Of a stretch of 9,545 nt of DNA, positions 1-6,900 are shown piece after piece. The notes under the pieces were generated by a model, which saw only the letters and a list, made by a program, of their open reading frames with translations, was not told the origin of the DNA and made no database searches. The translations under genes and the position numbers were made by a program. The stretch's first letter is position 1, and every line of letters begins with the position of its first letter. The stretch is from assembly GCA_031549885.1 (NCBI GenBank), contig JAVBPD010000080.1, positions 1 to 9,545 of the forward strand, read 5' to 3'. This DNA is from WQUF01 sp031549885 (GTDB lineage Bacteria > Bacillota > Clostridia > Clostridiales > Clostridiaceae).

Positions 1-651
1 AAAGATTATTCATTTAAAAACTTAAATGAAGGAATAGGAATAGATTTAGGAATAAATAATTTTGCAGTATGTTCAAACATAAAAGAACCATTTAAAAATA
101 TAAATAAGACAAAAAAAGTCAAAGGATTAGAAAAATACTTAAAAAGACAACAAAGAAAGCTTTCAAGGAAATATGAAAGCTTAAAAAAGAGAAATAAAAT
201 TAAAAAAGGAGAAGCTACTAAACAAAATATTCAAAAGCAAGTAAAAAAAGTGCAAGTGGCACATCAAAAGCTTAACAATATTAGAGAAAATCATGTAAAT
301 CAAGTTATAAACAAGATAGTGAAAACCAAACCATCCTTTATAACAATTGAAGACTTAAATGTTAAGGGAATGATGAAAAACAGGCATTTATCAAAAGTAA
401 TCCAAGGACAGAAGTTTTATGAATTTAGAAATAAATTAACATATAAATGCAAAATTCATAAAATAGAGCTTAGAATAGTAGATAGGTTTTATCCATCATC
501 AAAACTATGTTCAAAATGTGGATGCTTAAATAAAAATCTCAAACTAAAAGATAGGATATATAAATGTCCCGAATGCGGTCATGAAATAGATAGAGATTTA
601 AATGCCAGTATAAACCTTGCAAATGCAAAAGTATACAAAATAGCAAATTAA
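1..651 (+). CDS. tnpB: TnpB (OrfB) RNA-guided nuclease of an IS200/IS605-family element, N-terminus outside the window
   Basis: The frame is open from base 1 without a stop, giving 216 visible residues; the N-terminal part lies upstream of the window. Seen directly: a RuvC-I motif GIDLGINNFAV (Asp at visible residue 15), RuvC-II TIEDLNVKGM (Glu 117), a CxxC...CxxC zinc finger (Cys 170, 173, 189, 192) and RuvC-III HEIDRDLNAS (Asp 197/199). A basic helical stretch (residues 40-95) separates the first two motifs. These are the order and spacing of the TnpB/OrfB family. Its studied members are programmable DNA nucleases that use an RNA made from the element's own right end. All catalytic and zinc-binding residues visible here are present, so this half looks functional. 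No TnpA transposase is visible; it may lie upstream or be absent. An internal GTG at 250 also opens the frame, but the upstream TnpB homology shows it is not the start. Confidence 0.93.
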   Translation, partial: KDYSFKNLNEGIGIDLGINNFAVCSNIKEPFKNINKTKKVKGLEKYLKRQQRKLSRKYESLKKRNKIKKGEATKQNIQKQVKKVQVAHQKLNNIRENHVNQVINKIVKTKPSFITIEDLNVKGMMKNRHLSKVIQGQKFYEFRNKLTYKCKIHKIELRIVDRFYPSSKLCSKCGCLNKNLKLKDRIYKCPECGHEIDRDLNASINLANAKVYKIAN

Positions 652-783
652 AAAGCGATTGTATACATGTACCGATGGCTAGTCGGGAATTTACGCCTTT
701 GGAGTATCATATCAAATGTTATTAGAAATAATATTTCAAAATATTGTTTCAAGGGCAGATACGTTGAAGAAGGAATTTTCTTG
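610..783 (+). ncRNA. Putative TnpB guide RNA (omega/reRNA) and IS right-end region
   Basis: The stretch spans the 3' end of tnpB and the following gene-free DNA, which is where omega RNAs of IS200/IS605 elements are known to be encoded. Two structures can be read directly. An 8-bp inverted repeat GTATACAA/TTGTATAC (631-638 with 659-666) straddles the tnpB stop codon. A hairpin of about 11 bp pairs 725-735 with 740-750, with one T-G wobble (729/746) and a short loop. Between them lies a comparatively GC-rich block (673-710) unlike the surrounding DNA. The exact ends, and hence the first guide base, cannot be set from sequence alone; the right boundary at about 783 is an estimate. Family knowledge predicts that the flanking bases just past the element end serve as the guide. 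Confidence 0.5.
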
Positions 784-805
784 ATATGAATATATTTGTT
801 CATAT
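784..805 (+). repeat. Inverted repeat, possible IS-end hairpin or terminator
   Basis: ATATGAA (784-790) and TTCATAT (799-805) are perfect complements around an 8-base loop and are followed by TTT. The repeat lies where the IS200/IS605 right end should stop and just ahead of the ribosome site of the next gene. It could be a subterminal IS hairpin, a weak terminator or chance in AT-rich DNA. Confidence 0.35.
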
Positions 806-825
806 TTTAAGTAGCAGGTGGCTCC

Positions 826-1440
826 ATGAAAAATGAAGATAGATTCTTTGAAGCTATTGCAAGACAGTATATGGATGAGGAAGGAGAAGATTTAAAGGAG
901 CTTTCTGAAAAACTAAATAAAGAAGCCATGGATACATCTACTTTAGATAAAAAGATTAAAGGTTCTATAAAAAAAGATAAACAAAAAAAATATTATATGG
1001 CTTCGGGTTTAGTTGCCTGTGCAATTTTAATAGTTTTAGTTACTAATATTTATTTTATGAATCAAAGAAATTTAAGTGGAAGTTATGCTGAAGATTCCAC
1101 AAGAAATAGCGAAAAAGATATAGCGATGCTATCGAATAAATTACCTTTAGGATTTAAGGTTACTGGCATTGATTACGATAAAGAAAAAACTATATTTTAT
1201 GTTTTAGGAAATGAAAATAATGATATAGTAGTTGAAGAGGAAAGTTCAGAGGATATTTTAAAAACAGATGGACTTAAGGAGATTTATATATCAAATGTTA
1301 AAGCCTATGGCATAAGCAAAGCTGATTACAGCTTAATTACATTTAAATTAAATGATAAATTATATACTTTAACTAGCCCTTATGCTTACGATGCAAAGGA
1401 TCTTATTTTTATAGGAGAATCGATAATAAGATCTTCTTAA
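826..1440 (+). CDS. Single-pass membrane protein with DUF4367-like C-terminus, probable anti-sigma-like regulator
   Basis: The protein has 204 residues. Residues 1-53 are charged and helical, ending in a Lys-rich stretch (41-55) that suits the cytoplasmic side. One membrane segment follows at about 56-78 (YYMASGLVACAILIVLVTNIYF). The outer part has a linker and a domain at about 105-200 whose pattern (LGF at its start, VKAYGISKADYSLITFKLNDKLYTLTS, then a closing GESI) resembles DUF4367, a domain common at the end of anti-sigma-like proteins in Firmicutes. The start ATG is preceded by AGGTGG (816-821), four bases away. The gene sits 94 bp before a YfbK-type VWA lipoprotein gene in the same direction. 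In many genomes such VWA genes follow a sigma/anti-sigma pair, which supports the regulatory guess. No zinc-type anti-sigma motif (HxxxCxxC) is visible, so a specific sigma partner cannot be named. Confidence 0.72.
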   Translation: MKNEDRFFEAIARQYMDEEGEDLKELSEKLNKEAMDTSTLDKKIKGSIKKDKQKKYYMASGLVACAILIVLVTNIYFMNQRNLSGSYAEDSTRNSEKDIAMLSNKLPLGFKVTGIDYDKEKTIFYVLGNENNDIVVEEESSEDILKTDGLKEIYISNVKAYGISKADYSLITFKLNDKLYTLTSPYAYDAKDLIFIGESIIRSS

Positions 1441-1534
1441 AATATTTCCTAAAATGTGAAAGGTTTTTAACAAGCTTCAGGTTTATATTGCAAATGAGAA
1501 AAATCTCAGAGCAAAAATCAAGGAGTGAATGGTT

Positions 1535-3130
1535 ATGAAAAAAAATATTAGTTTATTGGTTATTTTATTTTTATTTCTTTTGCCATCTTGTAGCAGTGGA
1601 GCACCTAAAAATACCTCTAATTCTGGAGAGGTAAATACTACAGCAGCAGCTGGTACTGCAGCACCATCGGAAAATGCTACATCCATAGGACAAAGCAATG
1701 ACGTCATTGTAGGAGACAATGATGGCACTGAAAGTGAAAGCTATCTTCCCATTGAAGAAAATAAAAATATAAGCACTTTCGATGAATCTGTTATAACATT
1801 TTCATTAAAGGTTGACACTGCTTCTTATAGGAACATTGTAAGATATATTGATAGTGGAAACATGCCGCCTAAAGATGCAGTTAGAATTGAAGAGATGCTG
1901 AATTATTTTTCATATGATGAAAAAATTCAAGAAACGGGGAATGCATTTTCTATATATAATGAAATAGGAAAATCTCCATTTGATGAGGATAAATATTTAG
2001 CTTTTGTAAGGGTAAAATCAAAAGATGTGGATATGTCAGATGTTCCAAAATCAAATTTAACATTTTTAATAGATACTTCAGGCTCTATGGATTCTTATGA
2101 TAAATTGCCACTTTTAAAGGAATCTTTTAAACTTTTAGTGGACACTTTATCAGAAGGAGATATGGTATCTATTGTAACATATGCTGGATCTTCTGAAATA
2201 TTATTAGATGGCGTTTCAGGGAATGACAAAGATAGAATATTAAGCGCCATAGATCGCTTAAGTGCACAAGGCTCAACAGCAGGAGCTGATGGCATAAATA
2301 CTGCATATAAACTTTCTGAAAAAAACTTTATAAAGGATGGCAACAATAGAATTATATTAGCATCAGATGGGGATTTTAATGTAGGAATATCATCCCTTGA
2401 TGGGCTTGAAGATTTAGTTAAAGAAAAGAAAGAAAGTGGAGTTTATCTTTCAATATTGGGATTTGGCACAGGAAATATTCGAGACGATATAATGGAGACA
2501 TTATCTAAATATGGGAATGGAAATTATTCTTATATCGATTCTATAAAGCAAGCAGAAAAGGTTCTTGTAGATGAGGCAAAAACGAATATGTATGCAATAG
2601 CTAATGACGTTAAAGCTCAAGTTGAATTTAATCCCAATGAAGTTAATTCATATAGATTAATAGGCTATGAAAATAGAAAAATGGATAACGCTGATTTTAA
2701 TGATGATGCTAAAGATGCAGGGGAGGTGGGTATTGGAACAGATGTAGTTTTAATGTTCGAACTTGATTTAAATTCAAATGATAATTCAGTGGAGCATAAG
2801 TACTCAACATCTACAGAAGCTACAGATGTGCCATTTTATGATGAGCTCTTTGAGGTAAGAATAAGATATAAAAACCCAGGGGAAAGCGAAAGTGTTTTAA
2901 TAAAAAATCAAGTTAAAAAAGAAGACATTAAGGATTTTAACACAAATGATTTTAATTTTGCAAAATCAGTTATAGAATTTGGGCACATACTTAGAAATTC
3001 AGAGTATTCAAAGAATATAAATATTGATAATATCATAAATTTGGCAAAAGATAGCAAGGGAAAAGATGAAAAGGGATATAGACAAGAATTTATAGATGTT
3101 TTAAGTAGCTATAAAAAACTGGGGTTTTAG
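1535..3130 (+). CDS. YfbK-type von Willebrand factor A domain lipoprotein
   Basis: The protein has 531 residues. The frame extends to an ATG at 1529, but AAGGAG (1520-1525) lies only 3 bases from it and 9 bases from the ATG at 1535, so 1535 is chosen. The signal peptide ends in a lipobox LPSC with the acylated Cys at residue 19. A low-complexity Ser/Thr/Ala/Gly linker follows (about 20-70). Next is the vWF_A N-terminal domain (about 78-130), with VDTASYRNIVRYI and PPKDAVRIEEMLNYF. The VWA domain (about 173-345) keeps the MIDAS residues: DTSGSM at 180-185, Thr 248 and Asp 278. The C-terminal DUF3520-type region (about 355-531) carries VEFNPNEVNSYRLIGYENR and DAGEVGIGTDV. This domain order is that of E. 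coli YfbK. The intact MIDAS predicts metal-dependent ligand binding at the outer face of the membrane; the ligand is unknown. A bidirectional terminator overlaps its last codons. Confidence 0.93.
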   Translation: MKKNISLLVILFLFLLPSCSSGAPKNTSNSGEVNTTAAAGTAAPSENATSIGQSNDVIVGDNDGTESESYLPIEENKNISTFDESVITFSLKVDTASYRNIVRYIDSGNMPPKDAVRIEEMLNYFSYDEKIQETGNAFSIYNEIGKSPFDEDKYLAFVRVKSKDVDMSDVPKSNLTFLIDTSGSMDSYDKLPLLKESFKLLVDTLSEGDMVSIVTYAGSSEILLDGVSGNDKDRILSAIDRLSAQGSTAGADGINTAYKLSEKNFIKDGNNRIILASDGDFNVGISSLDGLEDLVKEKKESGVYLSILGFGTGNIRDDIMETLSKYGNGNYSYIDSIKQAEKVLVDEAKTNMYAIANDVKAQVEFNPNEVNSYRLIGYENRKMDNADFNDDAKDAGEVGIGTDVVLMFELDLNSNDNSVEHKYSTSTEATDVPFYDELFEVRIRYKNPGESESVLIKNQVKKEDIKDFNTNDFNFAKSVIEFGHILRNSEYSKNINIDNIINLAKDSKGKDEKGYRQEFIDVLSSYKKLGF

Positions 3131-3146
3131 ATTACCCCAGTTTTTT
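3113..3146. terminator. Bidirectional intrinsic terminator shared by convergent genes
   Basis: AAAACTGGGG (3115-3124) pairs perfectly with CCCCAGTTTT (3135-3144) around a 10-base loop. On the + strand the stem is followed by T residues to 3146. On the - strand the A residues from 3113 supply a matching U-tract. The stop codon of the + strand VWA gene (3128-3130) lies in the loop, and the stop of the - strand WG gene (3145-3147) touches the end of the T-run. One element therefore ends both transcripts. Confidence 0.93.
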
Positions 3147-4524
3147 AATCATCTGTAAAGCCATAGCTCGATTTTACATATACATATTCACCATTTGCAT
3201 GTATATAACCTTTGAAGTAAGCAGATTCTACATAAATCATATTTTTATCATAAGCAAATATATTTGGATAGTTTGGATCAAGTATGAATTTTTTGTTTTC
3301 AAGATCAAATAAACCATAGCTTAAGGTGCTGCTTTTAAAGACTACAACATATGAATTATCGCCATAAATGGTGGTGTATTTAGGTTCTAAGACCCATTCA
3401 ATTTGTCCATTTTTAACAGTTCCAAGTCCATAGAGCAAGTCTTTTTCAATCCTTAAATAATCATATAATAAACTTGGCTCTTTATATCCTTCTGGTATTT
3501 TAAATGTTTCTTTAATATTTGCATCTTTATCAAAAATGTAAAAATCAGAGGAAGCCTCATTATAAGTTGTTATATAATTGCTTGAAGGTTCATAATAAAG
3601 TATTTTTCCTAAGTAACTTTCAAATAATTTTTTATTTCCTTTTGTATCAAATATTATATCTGTATTTTCTGTATTTGAATAAGCAAAATAAAAATTGTTT
3701 TCTCTGTAAATAGATAATATATTGGAATAGGCATTTAAAATATTATTATCCTTATCAATAAATAATAAATCAAAGTTCTTAGTAATTATAGCTGCAACAT
3801 CTTCATAGAAAGGCAGTGCATAATTGCAGTAATCGTACTTAAAGAAAGATTTTCCACTTTTATCTATCCAATAGGTAGTATTATCATCCCTAAAAAATAA
3901 AGTATCACCAGCATTCCATTCAAATGAGCTATACCCTTCACTTATGATTTCACCACTATAATTTAAAATATAATATAAACCTGATATTTTAGATACGTAG
4001 AAATCATCATAAGCTGATATTATTTCCTTATTTTCATCGCTTGATGCTATTTCTTTCTCATTAACTAAATCATAGATATAATTATAAATGGTTACATCAT
4101 TATTTTCATATACTTCATCATAAATTATTGCATACTTTTTAGATGAAGTAAGATTAATATATGTGTCTTTATCGCTTATCTTTATAACTTTATTGCCAGG
4201 TGAGATTAAATATGTGCCATTAATAGGGTTACTTAAACCACCAGTGAAATTATCATCTGCAGTATATGCTAAATAATAGCCTTTATCAACGCTTGAATAT
4301 CTTGTGAATTTTGGCTCTATAATTATTTCGCCATTTATATTTATAAATCCATAAAGCTCGTTTTCTTCAATTGGATATAAAAAATTATTGTTTTCTAAAT
4401 TTGTATTTAAGGAGGTCCTATGAACTTGTGGCAATTTATAATAAATAGTAGGTTCGCTTAATGTGGAAGTTGAGCAGCTACTTAAGATAAATATTAGAAT
4501 AAATATAAATATAAATTTCCTCAT
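3145..4524 (-). CDS. Lipoprotein with degenerate WG-type beta repeats
   Basis: The protein has 459 residues. The signal peptide ends in lipobox LSSC with the acylated Cys at 17, so it is predicted to sit on the outer face of the membrane. The rest is built of irregular units of about 25-40 residues with the pattern aromatic-Gly/hydrophobic-hydrophobic-D/N-x-x-G-x-hydrophobic. Examples are YGFININGEIIIEPKF (58-73), YYILNYSGEIISE (184-196), YWIDKSGKSFF (218-228), YGLGTVKNGQIEWVLEPKY (365-383), YGLFDLENKKFILDPNYP (403-420) and FKGYIHANGEYVYV (437-450). This matches WG (KWG) repeats, except that the Trp is mostly replaced by Tyr. WG-repeat proteins are thought to form beta-propeller-like folds, but no specific function is established. 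The start ATG follows GGTG by 5 bases. It lies 15 bp after the substrate-binding lipoprotein gene and is very likely cotranscribed with it. Confidence 0.8.
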   Translation of the reverse strand: MRKFIFIFILIFILSSCSTSTLSEPTIYYKLPQVHRTSLNTNLENNNFLYPIEENELYGFININGEIIIEPKFTRYSSVDKGYYLAYTADDNFTGGLSNPINGTYLISPGNKVIKISDKDTYINLTSSKKYAIIYDEVYENNDVTIYNYIYDLVNEKEIASSDENKEIISAYDDFYVSKISGLYYILNYSGEIISEGYSSFEWNAGDTLFFRDDNTTYWIDKSGKSFFKYDYCNYALPFYEDVAAIITKNFDLLFIDKDNNILNAYSNILSIYRENNFYFAYSNTENTDIIFDTKGNKKLFESYLGKILYYEPSSNYITTYNEASSDFYIFDKDANIKETFKIPEGYKEPSLLYDYLRIEKDLLYGLGTVKNGQIEWVLEPKYTTIYGDNSYVVVFKSSTLSYGLFDLENKKFILDPNYPNIFAYDKNMIYVESAYFKGYIHANGEYVYVKSSYGFTDD

Positions 4525-4539
4525 AATATCACCAAACCC

Positions 4540-5424
4540 TTAATTATCTAAAGCAACATAGCCAGCTTCAGTTATTATCTTCTTGCCTTCACTGCTAGTT
4601 AAAAGGTTAAATAGCTTTCTTGTATTAGAATCTTCAGGCTCGGAAGCTTTTATAACAGCGTAGAAATCTTGTGTATAAGGGTATGACCCATCTTGAATTG
4701 TTTTATTAGATGGCATTACGCCATTTGATCTTATTAATTTTATTTTATAATCTTTATTTAAAAAAGCGCTTATATAATAATAAACAGAATATCCTAAAGC
4801 ATTTTCTTTATTGTTATATCCTGAAACAGTTTCAATTATTTCACCCATGCCAGATATCATGAATCCCTTCTTAGGCTCCATTATTTTAGTGTCTTGCATA
4901 ACCAATTTTTCCATTAAAACTTGACTTCCAGATTCTTTATCCCTTTGGAAAGGCAATATTTCAGAATCACCTCCACCAACATCTTTCCAATTTACAACTT
5001 TTGCTGTGTAAATATCTTGAGCTTGTTTTTGAGTCAAATTATCAATATGATTGCTTTCGTTAGTAAAAAAAACCAGAGCATCTCTTCCTATTGGTTTCAT
5101 AAAAATATCAATACCAGCATCTTTTAATTCTTTTAAAACATCATCGCTAGGGGTATAAACTATAAGCAGGTCACAAGATCCATATTGCAAGTTTCGAAAA
5201 GATTGAGTAGTTTTGGAATGAACTGTAGATAATTCTAATGCGTCTTTTGATTCACCTGTAATAGAGCTCCTTAAGGCAATGGCTAGTGGAATAGTTGCAG
5301 TGGAACCATCAACTCTAGGGTAATTTTCTGGTGAAATTTTTAATGATGTGGATGTGCTATTATTGCAGCTTAACAGTGAAAAAATAAGAATAAGAATTAA
5401 TATAAAAATAGGAAACTTTTTCAT
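4540..5424 (-). CDS. PstS-like periplasmic-binding-type lipoprotein (PBP_like_2 family)
   Basis: The protein has 294 residues. The open frame reaches a TTG at 5433, but AGGAGG (5435-5440) is one base from it and 10 bases from the ATG at 5424, so the ATG is used. Lipobox LLSC places the acylated Cys at 20. The family pattern of phosphate-type binding proteins is visible: YPRVDGSTATIPLA (35-48), KTTQSFRNLQYGSCDLLIVY (71-90, the 'few-copies-then-DL' block), PIGRDALVFFTN (111-122), VNWKDVGGGDSEILPFQRDKESGSQ (144-168, with Arg 161 and the Ser-Gly-Ser anion-loop equivalent) and ALGYSVYYY (209-217). Oxyanion (phosphate) binding is the family expectation, but ligand identity is inferred. No pstC, pstA or pstB lies beside it. 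The only partner is the downstream WG-repeat lipoprotein, so a sensing or spore/surface role is as possible as transport. Confidence 0.85.
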   Translation of the reverse strand: MKKFPIFILILILIFSLLSCNNSTSTSLKISPENYPRVDGSTATIPLAIALRSSITGESKDALELSTVHSKTTQSFRNLQYGSCDLLIVYTPSDDVLKELKDAGIDIFMKPIGRDALVFFTNESNHIDNLTQKQAQDIYTAKVVNWKDVGGGDSEILPFQRDKESGSQVLMEKLVMQDTKIMEPKKGFMISGMGEIIETVSGYNNKENALGYSVYYYISAFLNKDYKIKLIRSNGVMPSNKTIQDGSYPYTQDFYAVIKASEPEDSNTRKLFNLLTSSEGKKIITEAGYVALDN

Positions 5425-5457
5425 TATTATCAATCCTCCTATTATTATTATGTATTA

Positions 5458-5466
5458 ATTATAACA
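5458..5466 (-). promoter_or_regulatory. Likely extended -10 promoter for the substrate-binding/WG lipoprotein operon
   Basis: Read on the - strand, TATAAT (5463 down to 5458) is preceded by TGT, an extended -10 (TGn) element. The -35 position (about 5481-5486) reads TGATAA and is poor, which fits an extended -10 promoter. It lies 34 bases before the chosen ATG, and AGGAGG sits between them. Confidence 0.5.
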
Positions 5467-5566
5467 TAAAGTAGTAAAAATTATCATAAACAAATAAATT
5501 TTAGATATAAAATTAGAGATAATATAAAGAATTGTTAATTATTATAGAATAGCTATAGCTGCTTAC

Positions 5567-6826
5567 TTAAAAATTGCTCATAATATTTTCTATATAATCC
5601 ACAGCTCTTTTAACACCGTTTTCATTAATTATCATGTTAGAAATTTCTTTTGATTTACTTATTATATTTTTATCAGACATATTTATAAAAGCATTTGCTA
5701 AATCCTTGTAATTTAAACTTGTTTCATACAATGGTTTTAAAGCGTATCCCAACTTAAATAGCCTGCTGGCCCAAAATGGTTGATCTACAGAAAATGGTAT
5801 TATTTGCTGTGGTATGCCAGAATAAAGAGCAGAAGCTGTAGTGCCTACACCGCCATGATGTACAACACCTTTACACAAAGGAAAGAGCTTTGTATGAGGT
5901 GCTTCTTTAGTACAAAAAATTTCAGGCTCATTTTCAAAATATATTTCGCTATTACCTGTTAAAACTATGGTGCGATCACCAGATAATTTTAATGCTTTTA
6001 AAAGGTTTTGTTTAAAAAAATCAGGATTTTTAAGTGGCATGCTGCTAAATGAAATAGCTATCGGTTTGTTACCCTTATTTATAAAATCTATTATTTCAGG
6101 TGATAGGTTTAATTCATGGTCATTTAAAAAGAAGAAACCAGGCAAAAACACTTTGTCATTCCAGCTATGAACATCTTTAAATAAATATGAACTAATTGGA
6201 TATATTATAGGTATTTCTTTATTATTAATCTTATATGCATATATGCCAGCTTTACGTTTTGGAAGATTAAGGGTTTTTATCCGAAAATCATTGATTTCTT
6301 TCATGCTAGAGGCATCAGCAATTTTCATGAATTTATAGGTTAATTTATTTATAGCTTTACCAAAATTTTTATTTGCTGAAATGGCAAGGCAAGGAAATTC
6401 TGAAATCGGATATGTTATAGGAACTGGAGGCATGCTTATACACAAGATGTTTAATTTTACACAAATATCTGGTGCAGCAAGTGCTTTTGGATGATATATA
6501 ATGGCATCAGTTTTTTTAGATGCCTCCCAAAAATCATCTAGAGTTTTACGAAAGGCAGGATTAACCACATTTTTAGCATAAGCCATAGCAGCTTTAAAAT
6601 TTTTTAGTCCACCGCTCATGACAGCCTTACCTTCAGGAGTGTTTAGCATTGACATTAAATCTGAATGAGCTTTGTAAAATTCTATGCCGTTTTTTATAAT
6701 AATATCTTGAAAGCTTTCACCAGTACATATAACTACTTCATGACCTCTACTTATTAATTCCTTTGATAAAGCTATATAGGGTTGCACATCTCCACGAGTG
6801 CCAAGCGTTAATATAGAGAATCTCAT
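5567..6826 (-). CDS. Glycosyltransferase, GT1/GT28-type (UGT/sterol-glucosyltransferase-like)
   Basis: The protein has 419 residues. The frame can start at a GTG (6841), but that GTG lies within the ribosome site GTGAGGT, 8 bases ahead of the ATG at 6826, so the ATG is the start. The N-terminal half opens with ILTLGTRGDVQPYIALSKEL (5-24), the acceptor-side GT28 motif, followed by HEVVICTG (29-36). The C-terminal half has IAISFSSMP (256-264), IVLTGN (287-292) and the sugar-nucleotide site HHGGVGTTASALYSGIPQQIIPF and DQPFW (323-352). This arrangement matches bacterial UDP-glycosyltransferases related to sterol 3-beta-glucosyltransferases and macrolide/flavonoid GTs. It probably transfers a hexose from a UDP-sugar to a lipophilic acceptor on the inner face of the membrane or in the cytoplasm; sugar and acceptor are not determined. 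It has no signal peptide. A hairpin separates it from the upstream Tm-1-like pair. Confidence 0.9.
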   Translation of the reverse strand: MRFSILTLGTRGDVQPYIALSKELISRGHEVVICTGESFQDIIIKNGIEFYKAHSDLMSMLNTPEGKAVMSGGLKNFKAAMAYAKNVVNPAFRKTLDDFWEASKKTDAIIYHPKALAAPDICVKLNILCISMPPVPITYPISEFPCLAISANKNFGKAINKLTYKFMKIADASSMKEINDFRIKTLNLPKRKAGIYAYKINNKEIPIIYPISSYLFKDVHSWNDKVFLPGFFFLNDHELNLSPEIIDFINKGNKPIAISFSSMPLKNPDFFKQNLLKALKLSGDRTIVLTGNSEIYFENEPEIFCTKEAPHTKLFPLCKGVVHHGGVGTTASALYSGIPQQIIPFSVDQPFWASRLFKLGYALKPLYETSLNYKDLANAFINMSDKNIISKSKEISNMIINENGVKRAVDYIENIMSNF

Positions 6827-6857
6827 AATTTTATACCTCACACTATAAATTGAAATA

Positions 6858-6888
6858 TTGGCCTGTTTAATTGAACATAACAGGCCAA
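6858..6888 (-). terminator. Strong hairpin between the PEP-hydrolase-family gene and the glycosyltransferase gene
   Basis: TTGGCCTGTT (6858-6867) and AACAGGCCAA (6879-6888) are perfect 10-bp complements around an 11-base loop. The hairpin begins 12 bases past the stop of the upstream - strand gene. On the - strand it is followed by a broken T-rich run (TATTTCAATTT), so termination may be partial. An mRNA-stability or processing hairpin within one operon is the alternative. Confidence 0.7.
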
Positions 6889-6900
6889 CATGGTTAATTT

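Noticed and set aside
781..808. TTGATA (781-786) and TATTTT (803-808) as a promoter for the membrane-protein gene
   Set aside because: With a 16-base spacer the transcript would begin about at the ribosome site, leaving no leader; also overlaps an inverted repeat.
1495..1508. Small hairpin TGAGA-AAAA-TCTCA before the VWA gene
   Set aside because: A 5-bp stem is too short to call a terminator or riboswitch, and no ligand-binding motif is visible in the 94-bp gap.
1483..1728. Leftward 81-residue open frame opposite the start of the VWA gene
   Set aside because: It lies fully opposite the signal peptide and linker of a well-supported gene and has no ribosome site or family pattern.
2095..2346. 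Leftward 83-residue open frame inside the VWA gene
   Set aside because: It is opposite the conserved MIDAS region of the VWA domain and has no ribosome site.
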